DNA of 46,476 nt. It comes from Limibacillus sp. Its GTDB lineage: Bacteria; Pseudomonadota; Alphaproteobacteria; Kiloniellales; CECT-8803. The stretch is taken from NCBI GenBank assembly GCA_037379885.1, contig JARRJC010000008.1:75744-122219 (forward strand), written 5' to 3'. This document shows, in pieces, positions 42,545 to 46,476 of the stretch (the stretch's first letter is position 1; each line of letters begins with the position of its first letter). Made by a program: the position numbers and the translations under genes. The notes beneath the pieces are model-generated. The model worked only from the letters and a program-made list of their open reading frames with translations. It was not told the origin of the DNA and searched no databases.

Positions 42545-44006
42545 TTTGACGGAAGGACTGGAGGTTACGGTGGACAAGGCCGACACGGCTGGGGGGATCG
42601 AAATCGGGGGACTGACGGCGGACAGCCGGCAGGTCGGCCCGGGCGACCTCTTCGCCGCGCTGCCCGGCAGCAAGGCCGACGGCCGTGACTTCATCGACCA
42701 GGCGATCGAGATGGGCGCCGCCGCCATCCTGGCCCCCGAGGGCACGCGGCTTAAGAAGCAGAGCCGGACTGTCGGCCTGGTCACGGCGCGCGAGCCCCGC
42801 GCCGTCCTGGCCCGCATGGCCGCGCGCTTCTTCGACGAGCAGCCGCGCCACATCGCCGCCGTCACCGGCACCAGCGGCAAGACCTCGGTCGCGGACTTCA
42901 CGCGCCAGCTCTGGGAGCTGACCGGCGAGCGCGCCGCCAGCCTCGGGACCCTGGGGCTCATCCCCAAGACCGCCGCGCGCAAGGCGCCGCCCTACCTGAC
43001 CACGCCCGACCCGGTGGCGCTGCACGCCTGTCTGGCCGAGATTTCGCTGTCCGGCTACGACCACCTGGCGATCGAAGCGTCCAGCCACGGCCTCGACCAG
43101 CACCGGCTCGACGGCCTGAAGGTGGAGGCAGCCGCCTTCACCAACCTGTCCCAGGATCATCTGGACTATCACAAGGACATGGAGAGCTACTTCCGCTCCA
43201 AGCTGCGGCTCTTTGCGGAGCTGTTGCAGCCGGGCGGGACGGCGGTGCTCAACGCCGATGTCCCCGAATACGCCGCCCTCGCCGAGAGCTGCCGGGCGCA
43301 TGGCCAGAAGGTACACTCCTACGGCCTGCGCGGCCGGGCGCTGAAGCTGCTGGCCGTGCGGCCCTTGAGCCACGGCATCGCCTTGGAGATGGAGATCGAC
43401 GGCCGCCGGAGCGAGGCCGAGCTGGCGCTGATCGGCGCTTATCAGGGTCACAACGCCCTGGCCGCTCTCGGTCTTGCCCAGGCGACGGAAAGCGATATCG
43501 ATGCCCTGCTCGCGGCCCTGCCCAAGCTGAAGGGCGTGCCGGGCCGCCTGGAGCTGGTCGCCAGCAGCCCGAAGGGCGCGGGCGTCTTCGTCGACTACGC
43601 ACACAAGCCGGGCGCCTTGGAGGCGGCCATCGCCGCGCTGCGCCCGCACACCGACGGCAAGCTGATCTGCGTCTTCGGCGCGGGCGGCGATCGCGACCGC
43701 GGCAAGCGCCCGCAGATGGGCGAGATCGCAACGCGTCTGGCCGACAGCGTCATCGTGACCGACGACAATCCCCGCAGCGAAAGCCCGGCGGCGATCCGTG
43801 CAGAGATCATGGCGGCGGCCCCCGGCGCGCGCGAGATCGGTGACCGCGCGGAGGCCATTGCCGCCGCGCTGGAAGAAGCGGGCCAGGGCGACCTCGTGCT
43901 GATCGCCGGCAAGGGGCATGAGACCGGACAGATCGTGGGCGATCAGGTGATCCCCTTCGACGACGCCGAGGTGGCGCGCCGCCTCTGCGGGGGAGGGATG
44001 GAGTGA
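42525..44006 (+). CDS. murE: UDP-MurNAc-tripeptide synthetase MurE
   Basis: Cytosolic ATP-dependent ligase that adds the third stem-peptide residue. The 493-residue product has the P-loop TGTSGKTS (114-121), the ASSHGLDQHRLDGL segment and the DNPR motif in DDNPRSE (about 410), which marks meso-diaminopimelate as the added residue rather than lysine. It starts 20 nt inside the end of ftsI and overlaps the murF GTG by 4 nt. Confidence 0.96.
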   Translation: MARRLIDLTEGLEVTVDKADTAGGIEIGGLTADSRQVGPGDLFAALPGSKADGRDFIDQAIEMGAAAILAPEGTRLKKQSRTVGLVTAREPRAVLARMAARFFDEQPRHIAAVTGTSGKTSVADFTRQLWELTGERAASLGTLGLIPKTAARKAPPYLTTPDPVALHACLAEISLSGYDHLAIEASSHGLDQHRLDGLKVEAAAFTNLSQDHLDYHKDMESYFRSKLRLFAELLQPGGTAVLNADVPEYAALAESCRAHGQKVHSYGLRGRALKLLAVRPLSHGIALEMEIDGRRSEAELALIGAYQGHNALAALGLAQATESDIDALLAALPKLKGVPGRLELVASSPKGAGVFVDYAHKPGALEAAIAALRPHTDGKLICVFGAGGDRDRGKRPQMGEIATRLADSVIVTDDNPRSESPAAIRAEIMAAAPGAREIGDRAEAIAAALEEAGQGDLVLIAGKGHETGQIVGDQVIPFDDAEVARRLCGGGME

Positions 44007-45436
44007 CGCAAGCGCTCTGGACCCGCGATGAAGTTCTGAAGGCGCTGGGCGGGACCGCGCGCGGCCAGGGCGGCAACTGGGAGGCCTCGGGCGTCTCCAT
44101 TGACAGTCGCAGCCTGGCCAAGGGCGACCTCTTCATCGCGCTGGAAGGACCCAACAACGACGGCCATGACCACGTCGCTTCCGCGCTTGAGAAGGGCGCG
44201 GCGGCCGCCTTGGTCCACAAGATTCCCGAAGGCATCGGACAGGACGCGCCGCTGATCGTCGCGGAAGACAGCTTCAAGGGGCTGGAGGCGCTGGGCGCGG
44301 CTGCACGCGCGCGGGCGCAGGGCCGCATCGTCGCGGTGACCGGCAGCGTCGGCAAGACCGGCACAAAGGAAGCCCTGCGGGTCATGCTCTCGGCCTTCGG
44401 CAGCGTCAGCGCCTCGGCCTCCAGCTTCAACAATCATTGGGGCGTGCCGCTCTCGCTGGCGCGCATGCCGCGCGACGCCGACTTCGGCGTCTTCGAACTC
44501 GGCATGAACCATGCCGGCGAGATCCGCGAACTGGTCAAACAGGTCCGTCCGGAAGTCGCCATCATCACCACCATCGCCACCGCCCATCTGGAATTCTTCA
44601 AGAACGGCGCGGAAATCGCCGCCGCCAAGGCTGAGATCTTCGAAGGGCTGGTGAGCGGTGGCACGGCGATCATCAACGCCGACAACGAGTACTTCGGATT
44701 GCTGCGCGCCAAGGCCCAGGCGCAAGGCGTGACCCGTATCGTCGGCTTCGGGCGTCATCCCGAAGCTCAGTTGCGCCTTCTCTCCAGCGAACTCTATGCG
44801 CGCTGCTCGGCCGTCACCGCCATGATCGGCGGCAAGGCTGTGGACTACTGCCTGTCCATGCCGGGTCTGCACTGGGTGATGAATTCCCTGGCCGTGCTCG
44901 GCGTCGCCAAGGCCCTGGGCCTGGACATGACCGAGGCGGCCGCGCAGATGTCGCGCCTCAGCCCCCTGAAGGGGCGCGGCGCGTCGGAGTTGGTTCAGCT
45001 TCCCGACGGCGCCTTCGAGCTGATCGACGAGAGCTACAACGCCAACCCTGAATCCGTGCGCGCCGCCATTGCGGTGCTCGCTGCCTCCAAGCCCCGCGAG
45101 CCGGGCCGCCGCATCGCGGTTCTGGGCGACATGCTGGAGCTGGGCCCGGAGAGCCGCGCGTTCCATGCGGGTCTCGCCGGGCCGCTGCGCGACGCGGGCA
45201 TTGATCTCGTCTTCACCTGCGGCCCGGAGATGGCGGCGCTGCACAAGGCGCTGCCCGAGGCGCAGCGCGGCGAGCACGCCGCCGACTCCCTCGACCTCTC
45301 GGAAATCCTTCATGACCGGGTCCGCCCGGGCGACGTGGTGATGGTCAAGGGGTCTCTGGGCAGCCGCATGGCCCATGTCGTCGAGACGCTGAGAGCGCTC
45401 GGCCAATCGTCGCTCAAAGCGGCCAACGGAAGCTAG
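44003..45436 (+). CDS. murF: UDP-MurNAc-pentapeptide synthetase MurF
   Basis: ATP-dependent ligase that adds D-Ala-D-Ala to the UDP-MurNAc-tripeptide. The 477-residue product has [16 protein letters not shown] near the N-terminus, P-loop [10 protein letters not shown] (about 113-122), [25 protein letters not shown] and the C-terminal [15 protein letters not shown]. The start is GTG at 44003 (GTGA overlap with the murE stop) behind GGGGGAGGG. mraY begins 16 nt after its stop. Confidence 0.95.
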   Translation: MTQALWTRDEVLKALGGTARGQGGNWEASGVSIDSRSLAKGDLFIALEGPNNDGHDHVASALEKGAAAALVHKIPEGIGQDAPLIVAEDSFKGLEALGAAARARAQGRIVAVTGSVGKTGTKEALRVMLSAFGSVSASASSFNNHWGVPLSLARMPRDADFGVFELGMNHAGEIRELVKQVRPEVAIITTIATAHLEFFKNGAEIAAAKAEIFEGLVSGGTAIINADNEYFGLLRAKAQAQGVTRIVGFGRHPEAQLRLLSSELYARCSAVTAMIGGKAVDYCLSMPGLHWVMNSLAVLGVAKALGLDMTEAAAQMSRLSPLKGRGASELVQLPDGAFELIDESYNANPESVRAAIAVLAASKPREPGRRIAVLGDMLELGPESRAFHAGLAGPLRDAGIDLVFTCGPEMAALHKALPEAQRGEHAADSLDLSEILHDRVRPGDVVMVKGSLGSRMAHVVETLRALGQSSLKAANGS

Positions 45437-45452
45437 AGGGGGGCGAAAAGGC

Positions 45453-46476
45453 ATGCTTTATCTCCTGCTCACGCCCCTGGCCGAAGAGGTGATCTTCTTC
45501 AACCTGTTCCGCTATCTGACCTTTCGCAGCGGCGGGGCGGTGCTGACGGCGCTCCTCATCGCCTTCGTGCTCGGCCCCAGCGTGATCAACTGGTTGAAGA
45601 AAAAGCAGAAAGAGGGCCAGCCGATCCGTGAGGACGGACCCGAAGGCCACCTGCTGACCAAGAAGGGCACGCCCACCATGGGCGGCGTTCTGATTCTGCT
45701 CGCGGTCGCCATTTCGACCCTGCTCTGGGCCGATCTTTCGAACCACTACGTCTGGATCGTGCTGATGGTGACCGGCGGCTTCGGCATGATCGGATTCGTC
45801 GACGACTACAAGAAGCTGACCTCCCGTTCACACCACGGCTTGCCGGGACGCCTGCGTCTCGCGCTGGAGATCACGATTTCCCTCGTGGCCGCGGTCTGGC
45901 TGACGGCGGTCAGCCCGGAATCGCTTCAGTACCAGATGGCCCTGCCGGTCCTGAAGGACGTGCTGATCTATCTCTCCTGGGGCTTCCTGGGCCTGGCCGT
46001 CTTCGTGATCGTGGGTTCGGCCAACTCGGTCAACCTGACGGACGGCTTGGACGGCCTCGCCATCGTTCCGGTGATGATCGCCGCGGGCTGTTTTGGCTTC
46101 ATCTCCTATCTGGTCGGCAACGCCGTCTTCGCCGATTACCTCGGCCTTCACGGTGTGCCCGGCGCCGGCGAGCTCGCCGTCTTCTGCGCAGCACTGGTCG
46201 GGGCCAGCCTCGGCTTTCTCTGGTTCAACGCGCCGCCGGCCATGGTCTTCATGGGCGACACAGGCTCGCTTTCCTGTGGCGGCGCGCTCGGCTCCATAGC
46301 GGTGATCACGCGCCATGAACTGGTGCTCGCCATCATCGGCGGCCTCTTCGTGCTGGAGACGGTCTCGGTGATCGTGCAGGTCGCTTCCTTCAAGCTGACC
46401 GGCAAGCGGGTCTTCCGCATGGCCCCGCTGCACCACCACTTCGAAAAGAAGGGCTGGGCCGAGCCCACCATCGTGA
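45453..46476 (+). CDS. mraY: Phospho-MurNAc-pentapeptide transferase MraY (3' end cut)
   Basis: Membrane enzyme that moves phospho-MurNAc-pentapeptide to undecaprenyl phosphate, making lipid I. The first 341 residues of an expected 360 or so are present; the window ends in the frame. Motifs seen are TMGGVLIL (75-82), FVDDYKK (115-121), the catalytic [10 protein letters not shown] (194-203), MGDTGS (about 263-268) and HHHFEKKGW near the C-terminus. An AGAGGGGGG site lies upstream of ATG 45453. Multiple membrane helices fit the family. Confidence 0.95.
   Translation, partial: MLYLLLTPLAEEVIFFNLFRYLTFRSGGAVLTALLIAFVLGPSVINWLKKKQKEGQPIREDGPEGHLLTKKGTPTMGGVLILLAVAISTLLWADLSNHYVWIVLMVTGGFGMIGFVDDYKKLTSRSHHGLPGRLRLALEITISLVAAVWLTAVSPESLQYQMALPVLKDVLIYLSWGFLGLAVFVIVGSANSVNLTDGLDGLAIVPVMIAAGCFGFISYLVGNAVFADYLGLHGVPGAGELAVFCAALVGASLGFLWFNAPPAMVFMGDTGSLSCGGALGSIAVITRHELVLAIIGGLFVLETVSVIVQVASFKLTGKRVFRMAPLHHHFEKKGWAEPTIV

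Noticed and set aside
40583-42982. 799-codon - strand frame opposite ftsI
   Set aside because: Antisense shadow; ftsI has all catalytic motifs and operon context.

Overview
The window is GC-rich DNA from a purple, anoxygenic phototrophic alphaproteobacterium. The evidence is a nearly complete bch-puh-puf photosynthesis gene cluster in alphaproteobacterial order, a PpsR/AerR regulatory pair, a tetraheme PufC, a type A RNase P RNA and a dcw (division and cell wall) cluster starting with mraZ. Gene content fits a Rhodospirillales- or Kiloniellales-like lineage better than Rhodobacterales (pufC present, no pufX), but genus cannot be read from the sequence. No transposase, phage, tRNA or CRISPR was seen.

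Layout. 1-3520: pufBALMC on the + strand (LH1 antenna and reaction centre), with mRNA hairpins between pufA and pufL and a strong terminator after pufC. 3607-20949: a continuous - strand superoperon, in transcription order bchF, bchN, bchB, bchH, bchL, bchM, lhaA, puhA, puhB, puhC, bciE, acsF, a puhE-GTPase fusion, hemA, idi. Most junctions are 4-nt ATGA overlaps. It carries 5-aminolevulinate synthesis, Mg chelation, methylation, oxygen-dependent cyclisation, dark protochlorophyllide reduction, 3-vinyl hydration, RC/LH1 assembly and isoprenoid supply. 20950-21292: control region with a perfect -35 inside a PpsR-type palindrome. 21293-23719: aerR-ppsR. 23782-27659: a second PpsR box, then bchG, a second PucC-family transporter gene, bchP and a small membrane protein gene, which finish bacteriochlorophyll by adding and reducing the alcohol tail.

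27888-33473: a five-gene dipeptide/oligopeptide ABC transporter operon with an attenuator-like hairpin after the binding-protein gene. 33484-36751: a carboxymuconolactone decarboxylase-like gene, a DUF1127 gene and an M24 aminopeptidase P. 36752-37882: a decayed autotransporter behind an unusual A-B-A'-B' inverted repeat array. 37941-38332: rnpB. 38333-46476: a non-coding stretch with a LexA-like box and four MraZ boxes, then mraZ-rsmH-ftsL-ftsI-murE-murF-mraY, the last cut by the window end.

The most unusual item is the single reading frame that joins PuhE (a membrane photosystem assembly protein) to a complete COG0523/CobW-type metallochaperone GTPase with CxCC and His-rich metal sites, encoded directly after the di-iron cyclase acsF. 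Other notable points are the two matching PpsR boxes (one rules out the longest bchF start, one suggests a leaderless bchG mRNA), the composite hairpin before hemA, and the reverse-oriented MraZ operator.
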